64,000 bases of DNA from positions 1 through 64,000 of the forward strand of contig NZ_JAOQJK010000003.1 of assembly GCF_025567045.1 (NCBI RefSeq), written 5' to 3'. Below are positions 28,215 to 37,374 of this stretch, one piece after another (position 1 is the stretch's first letter; each line of letters opens with the position of its first letter). The notes beneath the pieces were generated by a model. The model was not told where the DNA came from, searched no databases, and saw only the letters and a program-made list of their open reading frames with translations. The translations under genes and the position numbers were made by a program. Source of the DNA: Barnesiella propionica (lineage in GTDB: Bacteria; Bacteroidota; Bacteroidia; Bacteroidales; Barnesiellaceae).

Positions 28215-31200
28215 ATGAAAAAAACACTACGAACGTGGCTTTCATTAATGGGAGTAGCTTTATTGGCGACCAGTATGAAAGTTTATGCCGAAGGAGAAAC
28301 TCTGACGGAAGTATGGAAACAGACTGACATTCCTGGCCACGCCGATGCAAGACAAGGTTCCGCCTACGGTGGAAAAATTTATGTACAAGATAAAGGAGCA
28401 AAAAAAATCTATGTCTATGATGGCACACAAAAGACCGAAATAGCCAGTGCAGCAGGAACCAGCATAACTGTGGATGATGCCGGAAACCTCGTATATGCTC
28501 AAAAATTTCCTGTAAGTACGGCTGCTTCTCAGGCAATCTGCCCGGCGGGAGGTACCAGTTCTCAAGATTTAACCCTTACATTGAATCTGGACGGTCGCGT
28601 AGACTTTATGGGAAAAATGACCGGAAATATTATGAGTGCGGAAGGTGGAACCATGTATTTCTTACCTCCGACTGCAACAAAAGTCCAATGCGTTGAAATC
28701 AAAAACGGAGTGCAGACAGGAATTACTGAAACAGGAACCATTACTTCTGCCAATAACGGACAAACACATTCCATAGCATCTTCTTATGATGGAAAGATTG
28801 TTTATCAGGTACGTACGGACAAAGCGATTTATCAATTCGATGAAGCAAAAACGACAGCTACGGCATTCAAGACACCGAACATAAATTCATCGGCGGGATT
28901 CGCTATATTTAAATTGTACGGCGTGACTTATGTCGTATATCCTACCGGAACAAATTACAAAGACGGATTCTCCGTTGCCAATCAGGAAACAGGAGAAGTA
29001 GTAGCCGTACATGAAGAAGGAGCAAGTGCTGTTGCATCCTCAAGTGCGACTGCAAACTGGTTATACGCCGATGTGGAAAACGACAATACGGCATCAATTT
29101 ACCAGTATAGCCCCGGAAACTTCGTAGCGAAATATACCTTTACGGTTCCAGCTATTGTCGAACAGGCCATAGCAGACCGTAATATTTTTGCTTACGGACT
29201 TACCGCAACCGAAGAAGGTGAGAACTATACGCTCGCTTATAACCTGAATACGGATGCGATGAATGTTACGATCAATATCAAAAATGCAGACGGAACTGTC
29301 GTAAAAACGATTGAAGGAACTACGGCTGCCGGGGCAAACTCGGTAAGCGTGGCTAAAGCAGATATCCAAGGCGACAATCTTTCCTGGGAAGTCGTTGCCA
29401 AAGGAACAGCCATTACCGAAATGGCACGTATAACTCCTCAAACCATGGATTATGCAGCGTGGGCTCCCTACGGTGTGGACGTTGACAACAACCCCGAATC
29501 CAAACATTTCGGACAGGTATATGTAACTAATTCCGGTGAAGGAAAATGCACAAAACCAGACGGAGAGATTACTGTAAAAAAAGGATTATTCATTTACGAC
29601 CAGAACCTGCAACGCAAAACCATCGATGAAAAAACAGTATTCGACGGTAGTGTAGCCTTCGAAACGGTTGGATCCTATTATGATCCTCGCACAGTAAAAG
29701 TAGCTGCCGACGGTACCTTATTCCTCGGATGTAATGCAACGACGCATGCTCCGCTCTATACGATCGATCCCGACCAGCCCGATACCTGGACTCCGGTATT
29801 CGAAGGAACCCAAGATACAGAAGGCGTTATTACCGATGCTGATGGTAATTTCATCGCAGGAGGTACCATGTCAATGTCACTTATAGGAGGTATAAAGGAT
29901 CAAAAATTGTATGTAGTAGGTACTAAGAAATTAGCTTCTTCATTCAGCATCAACGATATGTTCCTCTCTCTGTATAACATAGGAGACAAGAAAACATGGA
30001 ACGAGGCGCCTAGTGCCAGATTAACAGTTCCACAAGGACTCACCAACACTCAAGCTAACCAGATACTGGCAGATCCTATGGGCGGTTACTGGGTTAGCCA
30101 GCACCGCGGAGCCGGAAATACAACCGAACCTACCTTGATGCACTACAATGCAGCTGGTACACGCGATTACGCACGTTATTCGGCCGATGCCGAACTTCCT
30201 AATTTAAGTTACGGGGCAGGTATGGCGATGACACTGGACGGAAAAACACTGGCGGTTTCTTCTTCAAAAGGTTCCAGTTCTCCGACCGTTACCTTATATG
30301 ATGTGGTTTATGACGAAAACGGGACGCCGACTCTGACCGAAGGCGCTACTTACAATTTAGGTATAGGAGCCAACTTGAATGCTCTGGCGTTCGACTATGC
30401 CGGTAACCTGCACGCAGTTTCCAACTCCGGTGAATGGTATGCCGCATACGCTCTGCCGAAAGCTGAAAATGAAACAGCCGTTCCCTGCAGCAAAGACAAT
30501 ATGCTGAACAAAAAAGAATTGAAAGCAGACCGTAATATCTTTGCTTACGACCTCACAGCTACGGACGAAGGCAACAATTACAAACTGGAATATAAACTGA
30601 ATACCGATGCCGCAGACGTTACCATAAATATAAAAAATGCAGATGGTAAAGTAATAAAATCGTATAACGGCGGAACCGCTGCCAGTGGTAATGTAGTAAA
30701 TGTGGCAAAACACGATATCCAAGGAGAAAACGTATCCTGGGAAGTAGAAGCCACAGGAACAGCCATTACCGAAATGGCACGTATCACTCCTCAAACCATG
30801 GATTATGCAGCGTGGGCTCCCTACGGTGTGGACGTTGACAACAACCCCGAATCCAAACATTTCGGACAGGTATATGTAACCAATTCCGGTGAAGGAGATT
30901 GCACAAAATCAGACGGAAAGATTACCGTTAAACGCGGTTTATTCATTTACGACCAGAACCTGCAACGCAGAACCATCAATGAAAAAACAGTATTCGATGG
31001 AGGAATAACTTTTGATCCGCAAGCCAACGGAACATATTTTGATCCCAGAACCGTAAAAGTAGCGGCAGACGGCACCTTATTCCTCGGATGTAACACGACT
31101 ACACATGATCCGCTCTATACGATCGATCCCGACCAACCCGACACCTGGAGCCCGGTATTCGAAGGTACACAGGACGAACACGGTATTATTAAAGACGCAA

Positions 31201-32432
31201 GCGGTAATTTCATCGCAGGAGGTACCATGGCGATGTCTTTCACTGGTACAGGAAAAGACCAGAAACTGTATGTTGTAGGAACTAAAGACAGAGCTTCTTC
31301 ATTCAGCATCAACGATATGTTCCTCTCTCTGTATAACATAGGAGACAAGAAAACATGGAATGAAACGCCAAGTAAGACTCTAACAGTTCCCGAAGGACTT
31401 ACCAACACTCAAGCTAACCAGATACTGGCAGATCCTATGGGTGGTTACTGGGTTAGCCAGCACCGTGCAGCAGGTAACTCTACAGAACCGACATTGATGC
31501 ACTACAATGCAGCAGGTATACGCGATTACGCACGTTATTCGGCCGATACCGAACGTCCTAACTTCTGCTATGGCGGTGGTATGGCGATGACGCTGGACGG
31601 AAAAACACTGGCGGTTTCTTCTTCAAAAGGTTCCAGTTCTCCGACCGTTACCTTATATGATGTGGTTTATGACGAAAACGGGACACCGACTCTGACCGAA
31701 GGCGCTACTTACGATTTAGGTATAGGAGCCAACCTGAATGCTCTGGCGTTCGACTACGCAGGTAACCTGCACGCAGTTTCCAACTCCGGTGAATGGTATG
31801 CCGCATACGCTTTGCCGAAAGCTGAAAACAAAACAGCCGTTCCTTGCAGCAAAGACAATTTACTGAATTATGTAGAAGTAAAAGTATACGATCCAATAGA
31901 AAATCTTGCTGCTGAACCTAACTATACCGATAAAACAATGGTATTAACCTGGGACGCTCCTTCCGGAACCGAGACCCCGATCCGTTACGTAGTAGAATAC
32001 GCAACCGTCATCGAAGGTGTAGCTCAGACCCCAGAAACAGCAACCGTTGAGGCCGGTACTACCGAATGGGCTCAAACAAATATGACCGATGGCATTTACC
32101 AGTATTCCGTAACGGCATATTATCAGAACGGCGAACAAGAAGTCGCTTCTGAAAAAGTCACGATTACAGAAGAATATAAAGCCCCGTCAAACGTAGAAGA
32201 TGCTGTAGAAACAGTAGAAAAGGTTTATCCTAATCCTACAACCGGAATCCTGAACATATCTTCTTCTCAGGCTATAGAAGATATCGAAGTATATAGCACA
32301 GCCGGTATGCTGGTTACCAAAGTAAACGGTAACGGTGATAACATACAGCAGATCAACATCAACGATGTAGCCCCGGGTACTTACTTCGTAAAAGTAAACG
32401 GCGGAAAAGCAATGAAAGTAATTAAGAAATAA
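28215..32432 (+). CDS. Large secreted protein with duplicated modules, FN3-like domain and T9SS type A sorting domain
   Basis: 1405 residues. Signal peptide (residues 1-25, ending near VYA). Residues about 30-320 have short repeats resembling beta-propeller blades (GGKIYVQDKGAKKIYVYDG). Residues 321-771 and 772 to about 1220 are a tandem duplication with a 451-residue period and long identical stretches such as ITPQTMDYAAWAPYGVDVDN. A fibronectin-III-like domain follows (about 1225-1318, TMVLTWDAPSGTETPIRYVVEY). The end is a T9SS type A sorting domain (about 1330-1405: VYPNPTTGILNIS, YSTAGMLV, APGTYFVKVNGGKAMKVIKK), so export through the outer membrane and surface attachment or release by T9SS is expected. 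No catalytic motif is recognised. Flanked by its own promoter and an unusually long terminator. Confidence 0.88.
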   Translation: MKKTLRTWLSLMGVALLATSMKVYAEGETLTEVWKQTDIPGHADARQGSAYGGKIYVQDKGAKKIYVYDGTQKTEIASAAGTSITVDDAGNLVYAQKFPVSTAASQAICPAGGTSSQDLTLTLNLDGRVDFMGKMTGNIMSAEGGTMYFLPPTATKVQCVEIKNGVQTGITETGTITSANNGQTHSIASSYDGKIVYQVRTDKAIYQFDEAKTTATAFKTPNINSSAGFAIFKLYGVTYVVYPTGTNYKDGFSVANQETGEVVAVHEEGASAVASSSATANWLYADVENDNTASIYQYSPGNFVAKYTFTVPAIVEQAIADRNIFAYGLTATEEGENYTLAYNLNTDAMNVTINIKNADGTVVKTIEGTTAAGANSVSVAKADIQGDNLSWEVVAKGTAITEMARITPQTMDYAAWAPYGVDVDNNPESKHFGQVYVTNSGEGKCTKPDGEITVKKGLFIYDQNLQRKTIDEKTVFDGSVAFETVGSYYDPRTVKVAADGTLFLGCNATTHAPLYTIDPDQPDTWTPVFEGTQDTEGVITDADGNFIAGGTMSMSLIGGIKDQKLYVVGTKKLASSFSINDMFLSLYNIGDKKTWNEAPSARLTVPQGLTNTQANQILADPMGGYWVSQHRGAGNTTEPTLMHYNAAGTRDYARYSADAELPNLSYGAGMAMTLDGKTLAVSSSKGSSSPTVTLYDVVYDENGTPTLTEGATYNLGIGANLNALAFDYAGNLHAVSNSGEWYAAYALPKAENETAVPCSKDNMLNKKELKADRNIFAYDLTATDEGNNYKLEYKLNTDAADVTINIKNADGKVIKSYNGGTAASGNVVNVAKHDIQGENVSWEVEATGTAITEMARITPQTMDYAAWAPYGVDVDNNPESKHFGQVYVTNSGEGDCTKSDGKITVKRGLFIYDQNLQRRTINEKTVFDGGITFDPQANGTYFDPRTVKVAADGTLFLGCNTTTHDPLYTIDPDQPDTWSPVFEGTQDEHGIIKDASGNFIAGGTMAMSFTGTGKDQKLYVVGTKDRASSFSINDMFLSLYNIGDKKTWNETPSKTLTVPEGLTNTQANQILADPMGGYWVSQHRAAGNSTEPTLMHYNAAGIRDYARYSADTERPNFCYGGGMAMTLDGKTLAVSSSKGSSSPTVTLYDVVYDENGTPTLTEGATYDLGIGANLNALAFDYAGNLHAVSNSGEWYAAYALPKAENKTAVPCSKDNLLNYVEVKVYDPIENLAAEPNYTDKTMVLTWDAPSGTETPIRYVVEYATVIEGVAQTPETATVEAGTTEWAQTNMTDGIYQYSVTAYYQNGEQEVASEKVTITEEYKAPSNVEDAVETVEKVYPNPTTGILNISSSQAIEDIEVYSTAGMLVTKVNGNGDNIQQININDVAPGTYFVKVNGGKAMKVIKK
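29175..31877 (+). repeat. In-frame tandem duplication, period 1353 bp (451 codons)
   Basis: Unit 1 starts at 29175 and unit 2 at 30528, both beginning with codons for DRNIFAY. Long blocks are identical or nearly so at the DNA level, for example around 29450-29530 and 30803-30883, including synonymous positions. This indicates a recent duplication or continuing gene conversion. Confidence 0.9.
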
Positions 32433-32452
32433 CCTTAAACGACTCAATACAT

Positions 32453-32494
32453 AAAAGAAATGGCGGAGGAAAATTTTCCTCCGCCATTTCTTTT
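32453..32494 (+). terminator. Perfect 21-bp inverted-repeat terminator
   Basis: The two 21-bp arms (32453-32473 and 32474-32494) are perfect complements with no spacer, so the loop must come from the central A/T bases. It lies 20 bp after the T9SS cargo stop and ends in T-rich DNA. The dgk gene converges on it from the other side. Confidence 0.92.
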
Positions 32495-32683
32495 ATTTGA
32501 AAAACAATGCACATACATCTCTTAAACAGCAGATTACCCAAAGATCCGGAACCTATATTCATCCCGGAAACAATTTCATTAATGAAATACCAACTATAAT
32601 TTTACCGGTATTAACCTAACGATTTATTTTTATCTCATACGGTTCCCGGAATATTCGTAACTCATAAAACAGCCCATTCCTTA

Positions 32684-33052
32684 TTAAAAAATATAGGGCA
32701 GAAAGATAACACAACCTGTAATAGCAGCCGCAATGGCCACACACAATACAGCACCTGCGGCAAGGTCCTTGGCACGGCCTATTGCTTCGCGGTATTCCGG
32801 AGAAACATAATCGGCCAATACCTCGAGCGCTGAATTAAAAGCCTCGGCCGCAAAAACTATCCCGATAAGTATAATTACCACCATCCATTCCATAGCCGAT
32901 ATACCGAAAATAAAACCGGCACATACCGCACATACGGCAGCGACTGTATGTATGCGGGCATTATGTTCGGTAGACAGCAAAAGGCGGATACCGTTAAACG
33001 CATATCTAAAACTACGCGCCCTTTTTTTAAATGAGAAAGGCTCTTGCTTCAT
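32684..33052 (-). CDS. Diacylglycerol kinase family protein (DgkA/undecaprenol kinase type)
   Basis: 122 residues, three transmembrane helices. The family signature is intact: RSFRYAFNGI near the N-terminus, FAAEAFNSALEVLADYVSPEYR with the catalytic Glu and Asn, and AKDLAAGAVLC. It phosphorylates diacylglycerol or undecaprenol at the inner membrane; which one cannot be read from sequence. Last gene of a ribE-nitroreductase-dgk operon (16 bp after the nitroreductase). Confidence 0.93.
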   Translation of the reverse strand: MKQEPFSFKKRARSFRYAFNGIRLLLSTEHNARIHTVAAVCAVCAGFIFGISAMEWMVVIILIGIVFAAEAFNSALEVLADYVSPEYREAIGRAKDLAAGAVLCVAIAAAITGCVIFLPYIF

Positions 33053-33068
33053 ATCCGGTAATTTTAGA

Positions 33069-33614
33069 TCAATATTTATTATAAGATATTACTTTCGAAA
33101 AATCTTTTCGTTTCTTTTCCCGGTGCTCTTGCACGGAATATCCTAACAAGACATCCAGCAAAACACGGCGGGAAGAAGGAATTCCCAGGAGTTTACGCAT
33201 TTTTTTCTCATCGAACCAACCTATAATACAACTCCCTAGCCCTTCGTCGGCAGCAGCCAGTACGATATGAGCAACCGCAATACCCGCATCAATTTGTGTG
33301 AATTGCTTATCTTTTACCAGAGAGCCTATACCCGATGTAATATTGGGGCTCTCTTCTACGATAACGATATGTACCGGAGCCTGTTTTGTAAAATGGTTCA
33401 TACCTAATACCCGGCTGGAAGTGGCATCGGCCGCCTGATTTTTCAAAACAGGATCGTCCACCACGATAAAATGCCATGGCTGGGCATTACAGGCAGAAGG
33501 TGCTGCACAAGCCGCTCTCAGAATACGTTCTATTTTTTCCGGCTCAACAGGCCGGGACATATCAAATGCACGGTCGCTTTGACGCTGCAACGCCAGTTCG
33601 AGAAAAGTTTCCAT
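33069..33614 (-). CDS. Nitroreductase-family flavoprotein
   Basis: 181 residues from the ATG at 33614 (METFLELALQRQS), 4 bp after the ribE stop. Longer reading is possible but would overlap ribE. FMN-dependent oxidoreductase fold: RAFD near the start, AACAAPSACNAQPWHFIVVDD contains the FMN-binding and dimer motif (cited in parts: APSACNAQPWHF), and GLGSCIIGWFDE near residue 128. Substrate unknown. Sitting behind riboflavin synthase, it fits a flavin-linked operon. Related BluB-type enzymes cleave FMN, but I see no reason to assign that. Confidence 0.9.
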   Translation of the reverse strand: METFLELALQRQSDRAFDMSRPVEPEKIERILRAACAAPSACNAQPWHFIVVDDPVLKNQAADATSSRVLGMNHFTKQAPVHIVIVEESPNITSGIGSLVKDKQFTQIDAGIAVAHIVLAAADEGLGSCIIGWFDEKKMRKLLGIPSSRRVLLDVLLGYSVQEHREKKRKDFSKVISYNKY

Positions 33615-33618
33615 TCTC

Positions 33619-34227
33619 CTATTTTTGAGAGAAATGCATAATCCGGCTGATATATTTACCAATAATGTCAAACTCAAGATTCACGACACTTCCTTCCCTG
33701 AGACGGTGAAAATTGGTATGTTCATGAGTATAGGGAATTATCGCTACCTGAAAACTATTATCCTGAGAATTGCATACGGTAAGGCTCACGCCGTTCACCG
33801 TTACCGAGCCTTTTTCCACAGTCATATATCCCTGTGCCGCCATTTCTTCATCCAGATCATATTCGAACGTATAATACCAGCTTCCGTCCGCCTCGGAAAC
33901 TTCCGTACAACGAGCCGTCTGGTCCACATGTCCCTGAACGATATGGCCGTCCAGACGACCGTTCATAAGCATGCTGCGTTCCACGTTCACTTTATCTCCT
34001 ATCTGAAGAAGCCCAAGATTACTACGTTCCAGCGTTTCTTTTATGGCCGTCACGGTATAAGTATTGCCATCTATGTTCACAACTGTAAGACAAACTCCGT
34101 TATGAGACACACTCTGGTCTATCTTCAACTCATGGGTAAAGGAACATTCTAAAGTAAGATGAAGATTTCCTTTATCCCGGCATAAGGCTGTAACGACAGC
34201 CGCTTCTTCTACAATTCCGGAAAACAT
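33619..34227 (-). CDS. ribE: Riboflavin synthase alpha subunit
   Basis: 202 residues, the normal length. Dismutates two 6,7-dimethyl-8-ribityllumazines to riboflavin. Two lumazine-binding repeats: the first with MFSGIVEE, VSHNGVCLTVV and GHIVQGHVDQ; the second with VTVNGVSLTVCN and VNLEFDIIGKY. Cytoplasmic trimer in known relatives. First gene of the operon with nitroreductase and dgk, divergent from the ATPase-DUF4435 gene. A TATTTTTG box at 34265-34272 could be its -7 element. Confidence 0.97.
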   Translation of the reverse strand: MFSGIVEEAAVVTALCRDKGNLHLTLECSFTHELKIDQSVSHNGVCLTVVNIDGNTYTVTAIKETLERSNLGLLQIGDKVNVERSMLMNGRLDGHIVQGHVDQTARCTEVSEADGSWYYTFEYDLDEEMAAQGYMTVEKGSVTVNGVSLTVCNSQDNSFQVAIIPYTHEHTNFHRLREGSVVNLEFDIIGKYISRIMHFSQK

Positions 34228-34264
34228 AGCGTACGGTTTTTAATGTTAACTTTATTTCAAGTCC

Positions 34265-34272
34265 CAAAAATA
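34265..34272 (-). promoter_or_regulatory. ribE: Possible -7 box for ribE
   Basis: TATTTTTG on the minus strand, 37 bp before the ribE ATG. The -33 element is unclear. Confidence 0.4.
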
Positions 34273-34291
34273 TAAAAAATAGTTGGGACAC

Positions 34292-35917
34292 ATGAGCTTT
34301 TTATACATAAAATCACTACATTTGGATTACGCGTTATCTTTAAAGTGTACGATTATGGAAATACTTCTTCCTTCAAAAAACGATAATTCCAAACATGAAA
34401 AACTGATAAATCCGAAAGCCGTTACAATCATCGGAGCCAACGGTTCCGGGAAAAGCCGTTTCGGAGATGAAATAGAGCGGACTCAAAAGAATGCCAGTTT
34501 CCGGATCAGTGCATTCAATGCATTATGCACCATTCCGGACGAGCCGGTGAAACCGGGGTCAATAAGAGACCTCTATAAAAAAACATTGGATGTCTCCCCG
34601 TATGTAGCCCGGGACATAAACTCCGAATTCGAACAACTCATATTCCTATTGCTCAATGAAGAGCTGCGCAGCCTTATCATATACAAAGACGAATTAAAAC
34701 AAAAAGGAAAAGCAGCATTACCCCGGACCCGTTTTGATAAAACTAAGGAATTATGGGAAAGTATCTTCCCGAAAAACAAATTAATGCGGATTGCAGGAAA
34801 ACTTCTTATACACGGCAACGAAGGCACACAACCCTATAATGCTTTACGTATGAGCCAGGGAGAAAAAGTGGTTTTCTATCTCATCGCTGCCACCCTATAT
34901 GCCGAAAAAGAATCCGTCATTCTCGTAGACGATCCCGAAATGTTCCTGCACAACTCCGTAATTAAAAACTTATGGGATTCCATCGAACAACTTCGTACAG
35001 ATTGCACTTTCATATATCTGACACATGATATAGAGTTCGCATCTTCACGCTCCGACGGCAAATGCGTCTGGATAAAATCGTTCGACGCCGAACACATAAC
35101 CTGGGATTATGAATTTATCGACGCACACGGAGATTTGCCGGAAGCTGTCTACCTGGACATATTGGGCAGCCGGAAACCCGTTCTTTTTATAGAAGGAACC
35201 GATAACAGCAGCATAGATATTAAATTATACCCGCATATATTCCCCGAATACCTCGTCAAACCGCTGGGAGGATGTACCAGAGTGATTGAAACGACACGGG
35301 CCTTTGCCGAACTCAAAAGTTTCCATCATCTGGAATCGAAAGGAATTGTAGACAGGGACAGACGTACCCGCAACGAAATAGCCTACCTGAGAGAAAGAAA
35401 TGTTTTCGTACCGGAGGTGGCGGAAGTAGAAAATCTGTTAATGCTGGAAGCCGTGATACGCACGGTAGCCCGCCGGATGATGCAGAATCCCGAAAACGTA
35501 TTCCGTCAGGTACGTGACAATGTAATCGCCTTATTTTCAGAAGAACTGGAGGAACAGGCCTTGCTGCACACCCGCCACAGGATACGCAGGCAACTCGAAT
35601 ACACGATAGACCGGCGCGTCAAGACTATAGATGAACTTTCTAACCATATCAACAACCTTACGGCCGATATAGACTCCAAATTCGTATTTAAGAGTATTTG
35701 TAACGAATTCAGGGGATTTGTCAGGGACAAAGACTACTCGTCCATCCTCCGTGTATATAATCAGAAAGGAATGTTGCCCCAAAGCAAAGTTGCACAACTT
35801 TGCGGCTTGTCCGGTAAAGAGAAATACCTTAGCTTTGTACTTTCAATTTTAAAAGAGAACAAAGCCGATGCCGCTTACCTTCGCAAAGCGATCAAAGCAT
35901 GTTTCGGTCTTAATTAA
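34292..35917 (+). CDS. ABC-type ATPase fused to DUF4435 (TOPRIM-like) domain, PARIS/OLD-like
   Basis: 541 residues from the ATG at 34292. N-terminal SMC/ABC-like ATPase: Walker A IIGANGSGKS at about 46-55, a signature-like RMSQGEKVVFYL near 188, Walker B SVILVDDPEMFLH near 212, and the switch His in YLTHDIEF. The C-terminal half matches DUF4435: PVLFIEGTDN (acidic residue of a TOPRIM fold), GIVDRDRRT (D-x-D) and VFVPEVAEVENLL. Separate ATPase and DUF4435 subunits form the PARIS anti-phage system (AriA, AriB), and fused forms are known; OLD nucleases have a similar plan. This copy is short for a fused PARIS. It sits 9 bp before menA, a housekeeping position, so a role in defence is inference. 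Confidence 0.8.
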   Translation: MSFLYIKSLHLDYALSLKCTIMEILLPSKNDNSKHEKLINPKAVTIIGANGSGKSRFGDEIERTQKNASFRISAFNALCTIPDEPVKPGSIRDLYKKTLDVSPYVARDINSEFEQLIFLLLNEELRSLIIYKDELKQKGKAALPRTRFDKTKELWESIFPKNKLMRIAGKLLIHGNEGTQPYNALRMSQGEKVVFYLIAATLYAEKESVILVDDPEMFLHNSVIKNLWDSIEQLRTDCTFIYLTHDIEFASSRSDGKCVWIKSFDAEHITWDYEFIDAHGDLPEAVYLDILGSRKPVLFIEGTDNSSIDIKLYPHIFPEYLVKPLGGCTRVIETTRAFAELKSFHHLESKGIVDRDRRTRNEIAYLRERNVFVPEVAEVENLLMLEAVIRTVARRMMQNPENVFRQVRDNVIALFSEELEEQALLHTRHRIRRQLEYTIDRRVKTIDELSNHINNLTADIDSKFVFKSICNEFRGFVRDKDYSSILRVYNQKGMLPQSKVAQLCGLSGKEKYLSFVLSILKENKADAAYLRKAIKACFGLN

Positions 35918-35926
35918 AAAATAAAT

Positions 35927-36796
35927 ATGCTTAAAGACTGGATTTCTGCCGCCCGGCCACGGACATTGCCCGTATCTGCCGGGCCGGTAATCGCCGCCAC
36001 AGCTTTCGCGTGGCATAACCAAAACTTCCGGTGGGTACCGGCACTTTTGTGCCTGATGTTTGCGCTGCTGGCACAAATAGCGTCAAATCTCGCCAATGAC
36101 TACTTCGATTTCAAAAAAGGAAGCGACAAAATCGGTCGCGTAGGTCCCCGCCGTGCAGTCGTATCGGGAGATATTTCTCCCCGGGCCATGCTCTCGGCCA
36201 CCTTGATAACTTTAGGAACAGCCTGTTTATTCGGATGCGGCCTTATCTGGTATACGGGATGGTGGCTTATTCCGGCAGGTATTCTTATCGCATTATTTGC
36301 ACTTGCCTACACAGCCGGCCCCTATCCTCTTTCTTATCACGGATTAGGAGATATAACCGTATTTGTTTTCTTCGGACTCGTTGCAGTAAACCTTACCTAC
36401 TATGTGCAAGCACTGACATTCGATATGGACGTATTTCTATCAAGTATAGCCATCGGATTACTGTCGGTCAATGTACTTATCGTGAACAACTACCGGGATA
36501 TGGAAGACGACAAAGACGCTCATAAAAAAACAACGGTAGTATTATTCGGCAGAAAAACCATGGGAATAATCTATCTGCTTAACGGACTTTTCGCCGTTAT
36601 TCTCACATGGCCGGTATGGAAATTATCCACCATATTTCCCGTTCTGGTCCCCTTCCTTTTCATGGTATTGCATTATGCATCGTGGAGGGCGCTATTGCAA
36701 CTGAAAGGGAGGGAGCTAAATAAAGTTCTGGGACGTACCGCGCGAAACCTTCTCATCTTTACACTGCTTATAACAATTACATTGATCTGCTTCTAA
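35927..36796 (+). CDS. menA: 1,4-dihydroxy-2-naphthoate polyprenyltransferase
   Basis: 289 residues with eight or nine hydrophobic helices, UbiA superfamily. Attaches the polyprenyl chain in menaquinone synthesis at the inner membrane. Two Asp-rich motifs bind Mg-prenyl diphosphate: NDYFDFKKGSD (57-67) and NNYRDMEDDKDAHKKTT (about 188-204). The start AARPRTLPVSAGPV is typical of MenA. It begins 9 bp after the ATPase-DUF4435 stop, so the two are likely co-transcribed; a strong terminator follows. No other men genes are in the window. Confidence 0.95.
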   Translation: MLKDWISAARPRTLPVSAGPVIAATAFAWHNQNFRWVPALLCLMFALLAQIASNLANDYFDFKKGSDKIGRVGPRRAVVSGDISPRAMLSATLITLGTACLFGCGLIWYTGWWLIPAGILIALFALAYTAGPYPLSYHGLGDITVFVFFGLVAVNLTYYVQALTFDMDVFLSSIAIGLLSVNVLIVNNYRDMEDDKDAHKKTTVVLFGRKTMGIIYLLNGLFAVILTWPVWKLSTIFPVLVPFLFMVLHYASWRALLQLKGRELNKVLGRTARNLLIFTLLITITLICF

Positions 36797-36811
36797 TACA
36801 GGCTAAGTTTC

Positions 36812-36855
36812 AAATACAGCAAAGGAGATTATAAATGACCTCCTTTGCTGTATTT
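36812..36855 (+). terminator. Terminator after menA
   Basis: A perfect 16-bp stem (36812-36827 with 36840-36855) with a 12-nt loop, starting 16 bp after the menA stop. Confidence 0.92.
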
Positions 36856-37210
36856 GGCTTCTGATATATAATTACATATCACCGAAAATAATGTCACGAT
36901 ATTATCTTTTTGAAACAACTTCTTTGAATAGAATATGATTAAAATAGCTAATAAGCAGGAAATGAAATAACCGAAATTTCCATGTAGGAAATCACATCGT
37001 ATACTTCGTAATCTACAAACATTCGACAACCTGAATTCATCGGGATTCTTTTTCTCTATGAAAGTCGGTAACGGTGTTTTTAGAATATTGCCGACACAAC
37101 ATTTAAATTACTTATTATTAGCAATATATACTTATCACATACCTGTATTACCTTGTTAAAAAAGCAAAAAAAGTCGCTTTGTTGGGGTCACAAGTTATGG
37201 GTTTTTTGGC

Positions 37211-37218
37211 TACCTTTG
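37211..37218 (+). promoter_or_regulatory. -7 box for the efflux operon
   Basis: TACCTTTG followed by CACCC is a very typical Bacteroidetes -7 region. Candidate TTTG/TTG elements at 37178-37184 are 26-29 bp upstream, a longer spacing than usual. It leaves a leader of about 150 nt before tolC. Confidence 0.7.
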
Positions 37219-37307
37219 CACCCGAAATGGAACATATATCAGGATTGCAATATACTATTAAACAGATAGTTCGCTATAAAAATAAGATTTGCGACTTTCA
37301 TACATGG

Positions 37308-37332
37308 GTAGAGACCACGATTTAGTCTCTAC
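37308..37332 (+). promoter_or_regulatory. Hairpin in the efflux-operon leader
   Basis: A perfect 8-bp stem (37308-37315 with 37325-37332) with a 9-nt loop, followed by a pyrimidine-rich stretch (CTCTCCTTTTC). It lies in the transcribed leader, 43 bp before the tolC ATG, and could be an attenuator or a protein-binding site. Confidence 0.5.
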
Positions 37333-37374
37333 GATTCTCTCCTTTTCAATTTTCATCAAATAAAATAATCAATT

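Larger units (their letters stand above)
36797..37374. other. 578-bp region between menA and the efflux operon
   Basis: Holds the menA terminator, about 350 bp of AT-rich DNA with no credible gene, the efflux-operon promoter (37211-37218) and a 5' leader with a hairpin (37308-37332). Because the efflux operon appears acquired, its left boundary probably lies here, but I found no att-like repeat. Confidence 0.65.
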
